A stretch of DNA of 16,296 nucleotides from Acholeplasmataceae bacterium. Lineage in GTDB: Bacteria; Bacillota_I; Bacilli_A; ML615J-28; CAG-698. Below, in pieces: positions 1 through 7,194 of this stretch. Position 1 is the stretch's first letter; every line of letters begins with the position of its first letter. The stretch spans positions 1-16,296 of the forward strand of contig DUNF01000045.1 of assembly GCA_012839485.1 (NCBI GenBank), written 5' to 3'. A program made the translations under genes and the position numbers. The notes below the pieces were generated by a model. The model was not told where the DNA came from and searched no databases. It saw only the letters and a list, made by a program, of their open reading frames with translations.

Positions 1-112
1 ATACACCTGTAAATAAGGTTAGATATAATGTAGAGAAAACAAGAGTTAATAAAGATCCTAATTATGATAAACTTACACTCTACATCATATCTAACCTTAT
101 TTACAGGTGTAT
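1..112. repeat. 35-bp near-perfect inverted repeat (arms 1-35 and 78-112)
   Basis: Positions 1-35 are the reverse complement of 78-112 except for one mismatch (A27 against C86). The 42-nt spacer is 36-77. Pairing stops exactly at 35/78. The left arm begins at the first base of the window, so it could have extended further. Both arms are the same rpoA coding segment in opposite orientation. The repeat therefore comes from duplicated coding sequence and is neither a terminator nor a mobile-element end. Confidence 0.97.
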
Positions 113-680
113 AGATAGAATCAATTGCAATCCTTTCTTGATAGATATGTTCGTCTTTATCTTGACAGAAAATTGTATTTTCTTCAGCTGAAACATAGCC
201 TATTCCTCTTCTAGCAAAAAATGTAGCATCAAATTTGACATCTTTAGTTAAAGTTGCCACTACTTGTTCTGGATTAACAATCTTTAATCTTTCATCATGA
301 ACTAAATCGCCAGCAGTAATAACTCCTTTTTTATCTCTACTAATAGTTAACTTATATAAGTCTTCTACATCAATCTCTACATTATCGCTAACTTGAAATA
401 ATTTTTCTTCATCAATTGTTAATTTGATGTTTTTTAAATTTAAAACGATCTCTGTTACATCTTCTTTAACTCCTGGAATAGCTTGGAACTCATTTTGAAC
501 TCCTTCGATTTGCATTGCAACTATTGCAACACCCGGCATTGAAGAAATCAGTACTCTTCTCAAAGCATTACCAATCGTTAGCCCGTAACCTCTTTCTAAT
601 GGAGTAATTGTAAACATGCCGTATCTATCATTTACTTCATTAATTTCGATTTGAGGGGTAATAAACTCAAATTTACGCAT
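1..680 (-). CDS. rpoA: RNA polymerase alpha subunit, partial and disrupted
   Basis: RpoA dimerises through its N-terminal domain to nucleate assembly of beta and beta' in RNA polymerase. The ATG at 680 follows an AAGGAGG site 8 nt upstream and opens with MRKFEFITPQIEI. The alpha-NTD signature ERGYGLTIGNALRRVLISS lies at about residues 29-47. Authentic RpoA runs for 201 codons to position 78, ending IYTPVNKVRYDVE. The frame then stays open to the window edge, but the last 25 codons (77-1) read as unrelated Ile/Phe-rich sequence, because the DNA there is the inverse of real rpoA (see the inverted repeat). The end of the alpha-NTD, the linker and the DNA- and activator-binding C-terminal domain are missing; the family is usually about 310-330 residues. 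It follows rpsK by 38 nt, its usual place in the alpha operon. Identity is certain; the 3' end is probably artefactual. Confidence 0.95.
   Translation of the reverse strand, partial: MRKFEFITPQIEINEVNDRYGMFTITPLERGYGLTIGNALRRVLISSMPGVAIVAMQIEGVQNEFQAIPGVKEDVTEIVLNLKNIKLTIDEEKLFQVSDNVEIDVEDLYKLTISRDKKGVITAGDLVHDERLKIVNPEQVVATLTKDVKFDATFFARRGIGYVSAEENTIFCQDKDEHIYQERIAIDSIYTPVNKVRYDVECKFIIIRIFINSCFLYIISNLIYRC
3..77 (+). pseudogene. rpoA: Displaced rpoA fragment in opposite orientation
   Basis: Plus-strand codons from position 3 read TPVNKVRYNVE and then, in the spacer, KTRVNKDPNYDKLT. In RpoA homologues the sequence after the YxVE segment has the form NTRVGxxxNYDKLTL. The spacer is thus the piece of RpoA that the minus-strand gene lacks, and it spans exactly 14 codons in frame. 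At position 78 the plus strand switches abruptly to antisense rpoA. This fragment has no start, no ribosome binding site and no independent function. It is evidence for a fold-back junction, not a second gene. Confidence 0.9.
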
Positions 681-718
681 AATTTATACCTCCTTGATTA
701 AAATTTAAAATTATTGCA

Positions 719-1111
719 TTAACCTCTTGGTTGTTTAGGTGGTCTACACCCATTATGAGGAATAGGAGTTACATCATTAATTGAAGTAAGTTCTAAACCT
801 GCAACTTGTAATGACCTAATCGCTGCCTCTCTTCCAGGCCCAGGTCCTTTAACTGTTACGTCTACTTTTCTCATTCCACAAACATCAATAGCTTGTTTAG
901 CTGCTGCTTCAGCTGCCATTTGCGCCGCAAATGGAGTAGATTTTCTACTTCCTTTAAATCCTAAAGCACCAGCACTGCTCCATGCTTGAACATTACCTGT
1001 ACTGTCAGTAATCGTAACAATTGTGTTATTGAAAGTTGAATGAATATGAGCTTGTCCTTCCGGAATATTCTTCTTGACTCTTCTTTTTCTTGCAGTTCTT
1101 CTTTTAGCCAT
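719..1111 (-). CDS. rpsK: 30S ribosomal protein S11 (uS11)
   Basis: S11 sits on the 30S platform, contacts 16S rRNA near the 690 and 790 loops, and helps form the E-site mRNA path with S7. The 130-residue length is normal. Diagnostic segments are AHIHSTFNNTIVTITD (about 22-37), the Gly/Ser-rich WSSAGALGFKGSRKSTPFAA (about 44-63) and the C-terminal VTPIPHNGCRPPK. A basic N-terminus (MAKRRTARKRRVKK) precedes the fold. The start is supported by GGAAGG about 8 nt upstream. It lies 14 nt after rpsM and ahead of rpoA, the standard alpha-operon arrangement. The tail ends QPRG where many homologues end in a run of Arg. Confidence 0.98.
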   Translation of the reverse strand: MAKRRTARKRRVKKNIPEGQAHIHSTFNNTIVTITDSTGNVQAWSSAGALGFKGSRKSTPFAAQMAAEAAAKQAIDVCGMRKVDVTVKGPGPGREAAIRSLQVAGLELTSINDVTPIPHNGCRPPKQPRG

Positions 1112-1125
1112 ATTATTTTACCTTC

Positions 1126-1491
1126 CTACTTCTTCTTATTAGCTACTGTCTTTGCTTTACCTTTTCTAGTACGAGCATTACATCTTGTGTTTTGTCCTCT
1201 TACAGGCATTCCACGACGATGTCTAATTCCACGATAGCAGCCAATCTCCATTAATCTTTTTATATTAAGGTTTACTTCACGACGAAGATCACCTTCTACT
1301 TTTCTTGTTTGCACTTCTCTTCTAATTGCAGCTAGTTCATCATCTGATAGATCTTTAACTCTTTTGTTTTCATCTACTTCAGCTGCTTTTAGAATTTCTC
1401 TTGAAGTTGCTCTTCCAATACCATAGATATAAGTTAGTGAAACAAGTACTCTTTTATCTCTTGGTATATCAACACCAGCAATTCTTGCCAT
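1126..1491 (-). CDS. rpsM: 30S ribosomal protein S13 (uS13)
   Basis: S13 is in the head of the small subunit. It forms intersubunit bridges to 23S rRNA and L5, and its C-terminal tail reaches the P-site tRNA. The 121-residue protein opens with ARIAGVDIPRDKRV, followed by the helix-two-turn-helix region (YIYGIGRATSREIL). The conserved basic block CYRGIRHRRGMPVRGQNTR lies near residue 83, and a lysine-rich tail follows. The start is preceded by AAGGAGG with 8 nt spacing. It lies 17 nt downstream of rpmJ. Confidence 0.98.
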   Translation of the reverse strand: MARIAGVDIPRDKRVLVSLTYIYGIGRATSREILKAAEVDENKRVKDLSDDELAAIRREVQTRKVEGDLRREVNLNIKRLMEIGCYRGIRHRRGMPVRGQNTRCNARTRKGKAKTVANKKK

Positions 1492-1508
1492 TAATTATCC
1501 TCCTTAAA

Positions 1509-1622
1509 TTAACCTTGTCGTTGCTTATGCTTAGGGTTTTTACAAATTACCATTACTACGCCCCTACGCTTTACAACTTTACAATTATCACAAATCGGTT
1601 TTACCGATGGTCTTACTTTCAT
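1509..1622 (-). CDS. rpmJ: 50S ribosomal protein L36 (bL36), zinc-binding form
   Basis: This is a 37-codon gene between infA and rpsM. The translation begins MKVRPSVKPICDNCKVVKRR and ends NPKHKQRQG. L36 binds 23S rRNA in the large subunit. Cys11, Cys14, Cys27 and His32 form the CxxC-C-H zinc site, so this is the zinc-containing version. The ATG is preceded by AAAGGAGG with an AT-rich spacer of about 9 nt, and the stop is TAA at 1509-1511. Length, motif and position between infA and rpsM all match the family. Confidence 0.97.
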   Translation of the reverse strand: MKVRPSVKPICDNCKVVKRRGVVMVICKNPKHKQRQG

Positions 1623-1645
1623 ATTTAAAAATCCTCCTTTAAATA

Positions 1646-1864
1646 TTATTTTTTTCGATATGTAATTCGCCCGCGTGTTAAGTCATATGGCGACAACTCA
1701 ACAGTTACTTTATCACCCGGTAAAATAGTTATGAAATTCATCCTTATTTTACCAGAAACGTGAGCGTCAATTTCGTGGCCATTAACTAATTTCACTTTAA
1801 AACAAGCGTTAGGTAATGCCTCGGTAACTGTGCCTTCTAGTTCAATAACATCACTTTTAGACAT
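1646..1864 (-). CDS. infA: Translation initiation factor IF-1
   Basis: IF-1 binds the 30S A site and, with IF-2 and IF-3, directs initiator tRNA selection. It is a single S1-like OB fold. The sequence contains DVIELEGTVTEALPNACFKV, NGHEIDAHVSGKIRMNFI and the C-terminal PYDLTRGRITYRKK. Two ATG codons stand side by side (1867 and 1864). I chose 1864 because its 6-nt spacing from GGAGG is better than 3 nt, and because MSKSDVIELEG gives the usual 72-residue length. The start overlaps the end of map by 8 nt, which suggests translational coupling. Confidence 0.97.
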   Translation of the reverse strand: MSKSDVIELEGTVTEALPNACFKVKLVNGHEIDAHVSGKIRMNFITILPGDKVTVELSPYDLTRGRITYRKK

Positions 1865-2621
1865 CATCTTCCTCCAATTTTGTTAGTATCTCGTAGCCTT
1901 CTTTTGTAATAACAACTGTGTGTTCAAAATGAGCACTCGGTTTTTTATCAATCGTAACTACAGTCCAACCATCTTTTAAAATTCTAACTTTAGCTGTTCC
2001 TAAATTAATCATTGGTTCAATAGCAAGCGTCATTCCTTCTTTTAGAATAACTCCTTCACCAGCTTTGCCATAATTAGGAATACTAGGTTCTTCATGTAAT
2101 GATTGGCCTATTCCATGTCCAGTAAATTCTTGTACAATACCATATCCATATTGTTTAACAAATTTTTCAATTGCATGAGAAATATCTGATAAATGATTTC
2201 CAGCCTTAGCATACTTCAATCCTTCATATAAAGACCTTTCAGTAACTTCTAAAAGCTTGGCTTTATCTTCGTTTATTTCTCCTACACTATGTGTCATTGC
2301 ACTATCGCCATGATATCCCTTATAACAAGTTCCGATATCAATAGCTATAATATCACCTTTTTTTAAGATGTGCTTCCTATTAGGAATACCGTGAATAACT
2401 ACCTCATTTATTGAAGCACAAATAGTATGTTTATAGCCTTGATAGCCTTTAAATGAGGGAGTAGCACCATTACTAGTAATTACTCTCTCTGCAATCAAAT
2501 CAAGTTCTAATGTAGAAACGCCAGGCTTAATTGCTTCAGCAATCGCCTTATGAGCTAAAGCATTGATTTCTCCTGCTTTTCTCATTAACTCGATTTCTCT
2601 TTTGCTTTTAATGCTTACCAT
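1857..2621 (-). CDS. map: Methionine aminopeptidase, type I
   Basis: The enzyme removes the initiator methionine from nascent proteins after deformylation. It has the pita-bread fold with a two-metal site. Counting from the ATG at 2621, the five metal ligands are Asp95 (IAIDIG), Asp106 (HGDSAM), His169 (FTGHGIG), Glu202 (AIEPM) and Glu233 (HFEHTV). His78 in VIHGIP is the usual substrate-contacting histidine. The 254-residue length and the absence of an N-terminal extension make it type Ia. An in-frame TTG lies one codon upstream at 2624, but it is only about 3 nt from AGGAGA; the ATG has better spacing. The start overlaps adk by 14 nt and the end overlaps infA by 8 nt. Confidence 0.97.
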   Translation of the reverse strand: MVSIKSKREIELMRKAGEINALAHKAIAEAIKPGVSTLELDLIAERVITSNGATPSFKGYQGYKHTICASINEVVIHGIPNRKHILKKGDIIAIDIGTCYKGYHGDSAMTHSVGEINEDKAKLLEVTERSLYEGLKYAKAGNHLSDISHAIEKFVKQYGYGIVQEFTGHGIGQSLHEEPSIPNYGKAGEGVILKEGMTLAIEPMINLGTAKVRILKDGWTVVTIDKKPSAHFEHTVVITKEGYEILTKLEEDDV

Positions 2622-3267
2622 CAAGATCTCCTATAAATTTAACTACTTCTTTAAAAGTATCACGAAAATTTAAATTACCATCTACGTGTACTAATATCTT
2701 TTGATCACTGTAATATTTAATTAATGGTTTAGTTTGATTTTCATAAACATCTAATCTCATCTTAACCGTCTCTTCTTTATCATCATCTCTTAAAATGATT
2801 GTATCTCCACAGCGATCACAAATCCCCTCTTTTTTAGGTGGGTTTGTATTTAAGTTGTATGTTGCTCCACATTTAAGACATACTCTTCTACCACTAAGTC
2901 TTTTAATAATTAAATCTTTAGATACATTTAGATTAATTACTAAATCTAACTTTAAGTTTAACTTAGCAAGAAGTTGATCTAATGCATGGGCTTGCTTAAT
3001 AGTTCTTGGAAAACCATCAAGCAAAAACCCATGATTACAATCTTCTTTTTGCAGTCTTTTACTTATTACGGAAATAGTAAGATCATCAGGAACTAATTGA
3101 CCCTTAATGATGTATTTATTAGCTAACTGACCATCTTTAGTATTATCCTTAATTTCTTGGCGAAAAATATCGCCAGATGAAATATGAGGAATATTGTACT
3201 TTTCAGTAATCAATTTAGCTTGAGTGCCCTTACCTGCTCCAGGAGCTCCCATAATTAATAGACGCAT
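2608..3267 (-). CDS. adk: Adenylate kinase, zinc-binding LID form
   Basis: Adk interconverts ATP + AMP and 2 ADP in the cytoplasm. The P-loop GAPGAGKGTQ is at residues 7-16, the AMP-binding segment SSGDIFRQEI at 30-39 and GFPRT at 85-89. The LID carries Cys130-x2-Cys133 and Cys150-x2-Cys153, a four-cysteine zinc site typical of Gram-positive-type enzymes. The RDDDKEETVKMRL stretch (160-172) holds the conserved catalytic arginine region. The 219-residue length is normal for a long-form Adk. Its ATG shares one base with the secY stop (TAATG). The Shine-Dalgarno sequence is weak (AAAGGA, about 12 nt away), so expression probably depends on coupling to secY. Confidence 0.98.
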   Translation of the reverse strand: MRLLIMGAPGAGKGTQAKLITEKYNIPHISSGDIFRQEIKDNTKDGQLANKYIIKGQLVPDDLTISVISKRLQKEDCNHGFLLDGFPRTIKQAHALDQLLAKLNLKLDLVINLNVSKDLIIKRLSGRRVCLKCGATYNLNTNPPKKEGICDRCGDTIILRDDDKEETVKMRLDVYENQTKPLIKYYSDQKILVHVDGNLNFRDTFKEVVKFIGDLDGKH

Positions 3268-4616
3268 TACGATAATAGTCCTTTATATTCTTTTTCTTCT
3301 GTTTCTGACTTAATTTGTTTTGTAGTTTCTAACGCCACACCAACAACGATAATTAATCCTGTTCCTCCAATTTGAACTGAAGCTGGAAGAGCAAAGATCC
3401 AAGATAAAATAATTGGAATAATCGCAACTATTGTTAAGTAAGTTGCACCAACCATTGTGATCTTAAATAATACACGAGAAATATAAGATGCTGTTTCATC
3501 TCCTGGACGAACGCCTGGGATATAAGCATTTTGTTTTTGTAAGTTCTCAGCAATTTGATCTGGATTAATTTGTAAGAACGAATAAAAGAATGAAAATAGA
3601 TAAATTAAAATTATATATAATGCAAACCCAATTGGTTTTGTAGAACTAAAAATTCTAATAAGCCATGTTTGCGCATTGCCTGCACCAATAAAATTTGCAA
3701 TTGTTGTTGGAATTGAAAGTAATGTAGAAGCAAAGATAACAGGAATTACCGAAGCTGAGTTTAGCTTGATTGGTAATGAAGAATCTCTTCTTCCACTTAA
3801 TACTGCACTTGAACGACCCGCATATTGAATCGGGATCTTTCTTTGTGCCCCTTCCATAAATACAACACCTACAATAATTAATATTAATATTAATATTACT
3901 CCAATAAAAGTAGCAATATCTCCTCCAGAAACTGGAGTAGTTATAACTCCACCAGAACCATCAGAAGCAGTCTTTGGTACTAAATAAGCTCCAATTAAAT
4001 CTTTTACCATTTTTGGAAAACTTGCTAGAATACCTGCTACGATTAGCATAGAAGAACCATTACCTAATCCCCTCTTAGTAATCTTTTCAGATAACCAAAG
4101 ACAGAATGAAGTTCCTCCAGTCATTACTAATGCTAAAAATACATAAGTAAAAGCATTATTATGGCTTGCTGGATGATAAACAGCATCTCCACCAGGTCCA
4201 ATAGAAAGACTGACAATTACTGTTAAGCCTTGTACAAAAGCTAAAAATAAAGCTAAATACTTAGTTAATTGATTTAGTTTTTCTTTTCCAGCTGGTCCTT
4301 CTTCTGACCATTCTTTTAATTTTGGAACAATATCCATTTGTAATAGTTGAACAACAATTGATGCAGTAATGTAAGGTGAAATACCTAAAGCTAACACTGA
4401 GTAGTTAGATAAAGCACCTCCACTGTAAACATCCAAGAAACCAAATAAACTATCTGATTCAGGAGTTCTAAATAAGAAATCGCTATCTAGTCTAGGTAAG
4501 TGGATGAAGTATCCTAAACGCCAGATTAATAAAAACAAAATCGTGAATAAGATCATTATCCATAGCTTTTTATTAGCTAATGTGCTCTTGCTCTTAATAC
4601 GTGCTCCTCTAGCCAT
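3267..4616 (-). CDS. secY: Preprotein translocase channel subunit SecY
   Basis: SecY forms the membrane channel through which SecA-driven or ribosome-bound preproteins cross or enter the membrane. The 449-residue protein shows about ten hydrophobic segments, the first at 18-38 and others near 120-140, 235-254, 330-348 and 385-410. Conserved landmarks include SNYSVLALGISPYITASIVV (70-89), the GLGNGSSML loop (183-191), VIPVIFASTLL (290-300) and NPDQIAENLQKQNAYIPGVR (351-370). An external loop at about 214-233 is rich in Gly, Ser and Thr. The start overlaps the rplO stop (TAATG), and GAGGTGATC lies just upstream, an unusually long match to the 16S rRNA tail. The large secreted protein encoded upstream of the cluster would be a plausible client. 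Confidence 0.98.
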   Translation of the reverse strand: MARGARIKSKSTLANKKLWIMILFTILFLLIWRLGYFIHLPRLDSDFLFRTPESDSLFGFLDVYSGGALSNYSVLALGISPYITASIVVQLLQMDIVPKLKEWSEEGPAGKEKLNQLTKYLALFLAFVQGLTVIVSLSIGPGGDAVYHPASHNNAFTYVFLALVMTGGTSFCLWLSEKITKRGLGNGSSMLIVAGILASFPKMVKDLIGAYLVPKTASDGSGGVITTPVSGGDIATFIGVILILILIIVGVVFMEGAQRKIPIQYAGRSSAVLSGRRDSSLPIKLNSASVIPVIFASTLLSIPTTIANFIGAGNAQTWLIRIFSSTKPIGFALYIILIYLFSFFYSFLQINPDQIAENLQKQNAYIPGVRPGDETASYISRVLFKITMVGATYLTIVAIIPIILSWIFALPASVQIGGTGLIIVVGVALETTKQIKSETEEKEYKGLLS

Positions 4617-5056
4617 TAGATCACCTCTGCTGTTCCACCAATTTTCGTAATTGCATCTAATGCAGTTTTAGAAAATTTGTCTGCTTTAACAGTTAATTTA
4701 ACTTCTAAAGCTCCATCTCCTAAGATCTTTAATCTACTATGTTTCTTAGCAACTAAACCTGCAGCTTTTAATGAAGCAAGATCAACAACTGATCCTTCAG
4801 GAAAAGCATTTAAACTGCTTAAATTAACACAGCCATAATCAATTTTATTTAGGCTAGTAAAGCCTCTTTTAGGTAGTCTTTTAAATAATGGAGTTTGTCC
4901 ACCCTCAAACATAGGGTTGCGTTTTGGACCACTTCTTGCGTTTTGGCCTTTGTGACCTTTACCAGAAGTTTTACCATGTCCACTACTAGTACCTCTACCA
5001 ACACGTTTTCTTGCTTTGTTAGAACTAGAGTTTGGTTTTAATTCATGTAATTTCAC
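4616..5056 (-). CDS. rplO: 50S ribosomal protein L15 (uL15)
   Basis: L15 is a late-assembly 23S rRNA-binding protein near the peptidyl transferase region. The 146-residue sequence starts MKLHELKPNSSSNKARKRVG and continues into the extended Gly/Lys-rich arm (GRGTSSGHGKTSGKGHKGQN, 20-39). PLFKRLPKRGF follows at about 56-66, then the globular C-terminal domain ending in TAEVI. Length and architecture are standard. It begins 11 nt after rpmD and shares one base with the secY start. Confidence 0.98.
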   Translation of the reverse strand: MKLHELKPNSSSNKARKRVGRGTSSGHGKTSGKGHKGQNARSGPKRNPMFEGGQTPLFKRLPKRGFTSLNKIDYGCVNLSSLNAFPEGSVVDLASLKAAGLVAKKHSRLKILGDGALEVKLTVKADKFSKTALDAITKIGGTAEVI

Positions 5057-5067
5057 TTCAATACCTC

Positions 5068-5253
5068 CTACTCTACAACCTCAACTAAATGAGCAACAGT
5101 TTTAATCATTCCTCTAATTGCATCATTGTCTGGTTTTTCTACAACTTGATTAATTTTACTTAAGCCTAATGCTTTTAAAGTTTTAACTTGTTGGGGTAAA
5201 CGGCTAGCACCACTTTTAATTAATTTGATTTTAATCATTTTTGCCTTTGCCAT
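5068..5253 (-). CDS. rpmD: 50S ribosomal protein L30 (uL30)
   Basis: A 61-residue L30 of the short bacterial type. Recognisable parts are IKLIKSGASRLPQQVKTLKA and the C-terminal NDAIRGMIKTVAHLVEV. L30 binds 23S rRNA on the large-subunit surface and is absent from some bacteria. The gene is only 2 nt downstream of rpsE, so the two are probably translated together. The N-terminal MAKAKMIK is a few residues longer than the minimal form. Confidence 0.97.
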   Translation of the reverse strand: MAKAKMIKIKLIKSGASRLPQQVKTLKALGLSKINQVVEKPDNDAIRGMIKTVAHLVEVVE

Positions 5254-5255
5254 AA

Positions 5256-5864
5256 TTAACCTCTCAACTCTTCTGCAGTTTTTCCTCTTAATGCTGCAGC
5301 TTGTTCAATTGTACGAAGACCTTTAAGTCCTGAAAGTGTTGCTTTAACTACATTAACACTTGTAGGTGAGCCTAAAGACTTAGTAACGATATTTTCAATA
5401 CCAGCAAGCTCAACAACAGCACGTACTGCTCCACCAGCAACAACTCCTGTACCACCTGGTGCTGGACGTAACATAACTTTGCTACCACCATATACTCCCA
5501 TAGCTCTATGAGGAATTGTTCCTTCTACAATCGCAACATTAATTAAATTCTTTTTAGCATCTTCAACTGCTTTATTAATTGCATCTGGAATTTCAATAGC
5601 AGTTCCTTTTCCTACACCAACACGACCCTTATGATTACCAACTACTACTACAGCTGTAAAACGATATCTTCTACCGCCCTTTACAACTTTCGCAACGTGG
5701 TTGATATTAACAACTCTTTCCTCAAATTCTGATTTTTCTTTAGGTTGTTCTTTACGATCTTTCTCTTGTTTTCTTCTAGGTTTTCTGCCTCTAGGAGCTT
5801 TGTCTTGAGTTTCTTCTTCTAAAGTTTCTTCTTGTTCTAAAACTTCTAAATCTTTTTCTTTCAT
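5256..5864 (-). CDS. rpsE: 30S ribosomal protein S5 (uS5) with charged N-terminal extension
   Basis: S5 lies at the mRNA entry channel of the small subunit and affects decoding accuracy and helicase activity. The double-stranded RNA-binding-like N-domain starts at FEERVVNINHVAKVVKGGRR (47-66) and continues through VVVVGNHKGRVGVGKG. The C-domain includes VMLRPAPGGTGVVAGGAVRA and SLGSPTSVNVVKATL. The protein has 202 residues, against about 165 in Bacillus-type S5. The excess is an N-terminal extension of roughly 45 residues (5864-5730), acidic at first (residues 1-22) and then rich in Lys and Arg (23-44). The start is supported by GGAGG about 7 nt upstream, and no better internal start is apparent. 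Confidence 0.97.
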   Translation of the reverse strand: MKEKDLEVLEQEETLEEETQDKAPRGRKPRRKQEKDRKEQPKEKSEFEERVVNINHVAKVVKGGRRYRFTAVVVVGNHKGRVGVGKGTAIEIPDAINKAVEDAKKNLINVAIVEGTIPHRAMGVYGGSKVMLRPAPGGTGVVAGGAVRAVVELAGIENIVTKSLGSPTSVNVVKATLSGLKGLRTIEQAAALRGKTAEELRG

Positions 5865-5873
5865 GATAGCCTC

Positions 5874-6227
5874 CTAAAATTCCAATCCTTTACTTCTAGC
5901 GCCTTCAGCTAAAGCTTTAACACGACCGTGATATAAATAACCACCACGATCAAATACAACTTTAGTAATCTTAGCTGCTAGTGCTCTTTCAGCTACTAGT
6001 TCTCCAACTTTTGTAGCCGCTTCAATATTAGAACCGTTTTTTAAGTTAAGTTCTTTTTCAAAACTCGATGCACTTACTAAAGTAACTCCTTTAATATCAT
6101 CGATGATTTGCGCATAAATGTATTTATTAGAACGAAAGACATTTAAACGTGGTACATCTGAAGTACCTTTGATATGTCTTCTAATACGCAAATGACGTTT
6201 TTTTCTTTGATCATTTCTTGACTTCAT
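5874..6227 (-). CDS. rplR: 50S ribosomal protein L18 (uL18)
   Basis: L18 binds 5S rRNA and, with L5, anchors it in the central protuberance. The 117-residue protein has the basic N-terminus (NDQRKKRHLRIRRHIKG), LNVFRSNKYIYAQIIDD at about 29-45, and the highly conserved C-terminus FDRGGYLYHGRVKALAEGAR. Its length is typical. It lies 8 nt after rplF and 9 nt before rpsE. Confidence 0.98.
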   Translation of the reverse strand: MKSRNDQRKKRHLRIRRHIKGTSDVPRLNVFRSNKYIYAQIIDDIKGVTLVSASSFEKELNLKNGSNIEAATKVGELVAERALAAKITKVVFDRGGYLYHGRVKALAEGARSKGLEF

Positions 6228-6235
6228 TGATACAC

Positions 6236-6769
6236 CTATTTAGCTACCTTTCCTTCTTTTCTGATTATAACTTCATCACTATATCTGATACCTTTACCTA
6301 AGTAAGGTTCTGGTTTACGTTTTTCTCTAATTTCAGCTGCGAATTGACCAACTTTTTGTTTGTCAACCCCTGAAACAGTAAGTTCAGTTGGAGTTTTAAC
6401 CATAACTGTTATTCCTTCAGGAACTGGCATTTCAATTAAATGAGAATATCCTAAGTTTAAAACTAATTTGTTTCCTTGTAAGTTAGCTCTGTAACCTACA
6501 CCTGTAATTAGTAATGTTTTAGAAAATCCTTCAAAAACACCTTGTACCATATTATGTAATAAAGCTGTAGTAGTGCCATACATAGCCTTTTGGCTAGGCT
6601 TGTGACTTTTAACTGTTAGTTCTCCGTTTTCTAATTTGATATCAAATTCTTCAGAAAACTTTTGTGTTAACTCACCTTTAGGGCCCTTTACAGTAACTAA
6701 GTTACCTTCACCAATTGTTACTGTAACTGTATCAGCAACCTTAATCGCTTTTTTTCCTATTCTTGACAT
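6236..6769 (-). CDS. rplF: 50S ribosomal protein L6 (uL6)
   Basis: L6 sits at the base of the L7/L12 stalk and contacts the sarcin-ricin loop region of 23S rRNA. It consists of two similar alpha/beta domains. The sequence opens MSRIGKKAIKVADTVTVTI, carries VKGPKGELTQKF at about 28-39 and ends with the signature PEPYLGKGIRYSDEVIIRKE. Its 177 residues match the family. Ribosome binding site AGGAGG is 6-7 nt upstream, and the gene follows rpsH by 10 nt. Confidence 0.98.
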   Translation of the reverse strand: MSRIGKKAIKVADTVTVTIGEGNLVTVKGPKGELTQKFSEEFDIKLENGELTVKSHKPSQKAMYGTTTALLHNMVQGVFEGFSKTLLITGVGYRANLQGNKLVLNLGYSHLIEMPVPEGITVMVKTPTELTVSGVDKQKVGQFAAEIREKRKPEPYLGKGIRYSDEVIIRKEGKVAK

Positions 6770-6779
6770 TTAAATCCTC

Positions 6780-7181
6780 CTACCAAACATAAGCAATAAC
6801 TTCACCACCAACATTAGCTTTACGAGCTTCGCGGTCTGTCATTACTCCTTGTGATGTAGATATAATTGCAATACCTAAACCATTTAATACTTTAGGCATT
6901 TCACTTGCTTTTGCATATACTCTTAGTCCTGGCTTAGAAATACGAGTAATGCCCTTAATTACTTGTTCTTTTTTGCCAACATATTTTAAAGTTACGATAA
7001 AAGTTTTAAATCCTTTTGGATCTACTGATTCTTGAATATCAGTAATAAAACCTTCATTAAGCATAACTTTTAAAATTTCTAATTTGGCATTTGATGCTGG
7101 TATTTCTACAGTTTCATAATGCATACGATTTGCATTACGAATTCTTGTTAGCATATCAGCAATTGGATCAGTCATTCCCAT
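6780..7181 (-). CDS. rpsH: 30S ribosomal protein S8 (uS8)
   Basis: S8 is a primary 16S rRNA-binding protein of the platform. In enteric bacteria it is also the translational repressor of the spc operon. The N-terminus MTDPIADMLTRIRNANRM and the C-terminal block STSQGVMTDREARKANVGGE with EVIAYVW are diagnostic, and 133 residues is the usual length. I kept the first ATG (MGMTDPI): it is 8 nt after GGAGG, whereas the next Met is 14 nt away. Whether S8 represses this operon cannot be judged from the sequence. Confidence 0.98.
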   Translation of the reverse strand: MGMTDPIADMLTRIRNANRMHYETVEIPASNAKLEILKVMLNEGFITDIQESVDPKGFKTFIVTLKYVGKKEQVIKGITRISKPGLRVYAKASEMPKVLNGLGIAIISTSQGVMTDREARKANVGGEVIAYVW

Positions 7182-7194
7182 TCTCTAAACCTCC

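Noticed and set aside
1..112. The 35-bp inverted repeat as an invertible phase switch or mobile-element end
   Set aside because: Both arms and the spacer are plain rpoA coding sequence. There is no recombinase, no target duplication, and flipping the spacer alone would not restore a normal RpoA beyond the second arm. A fold-back junction explains every feature.
1..112. The same hairpin as a transcription terminator
   Set aside because: The arms are AT-rich coding sequence with a 42-nt loop and no U-run after the stem, and it lies in the middle of a gene.
1865..1867. First of two adjacent ATGs as the start of infA
   Set aside because: It lies 3 nt from GGAGG. The second ATG has 6-nt spacing and gives the usual 72-residue IF-1.
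2622..2624. TTG as the start of map
   Set aside because: It is only about 3 nt from the AGGAGA site, while the next codon is ATG with better spacing and gives the standard N-terminus.
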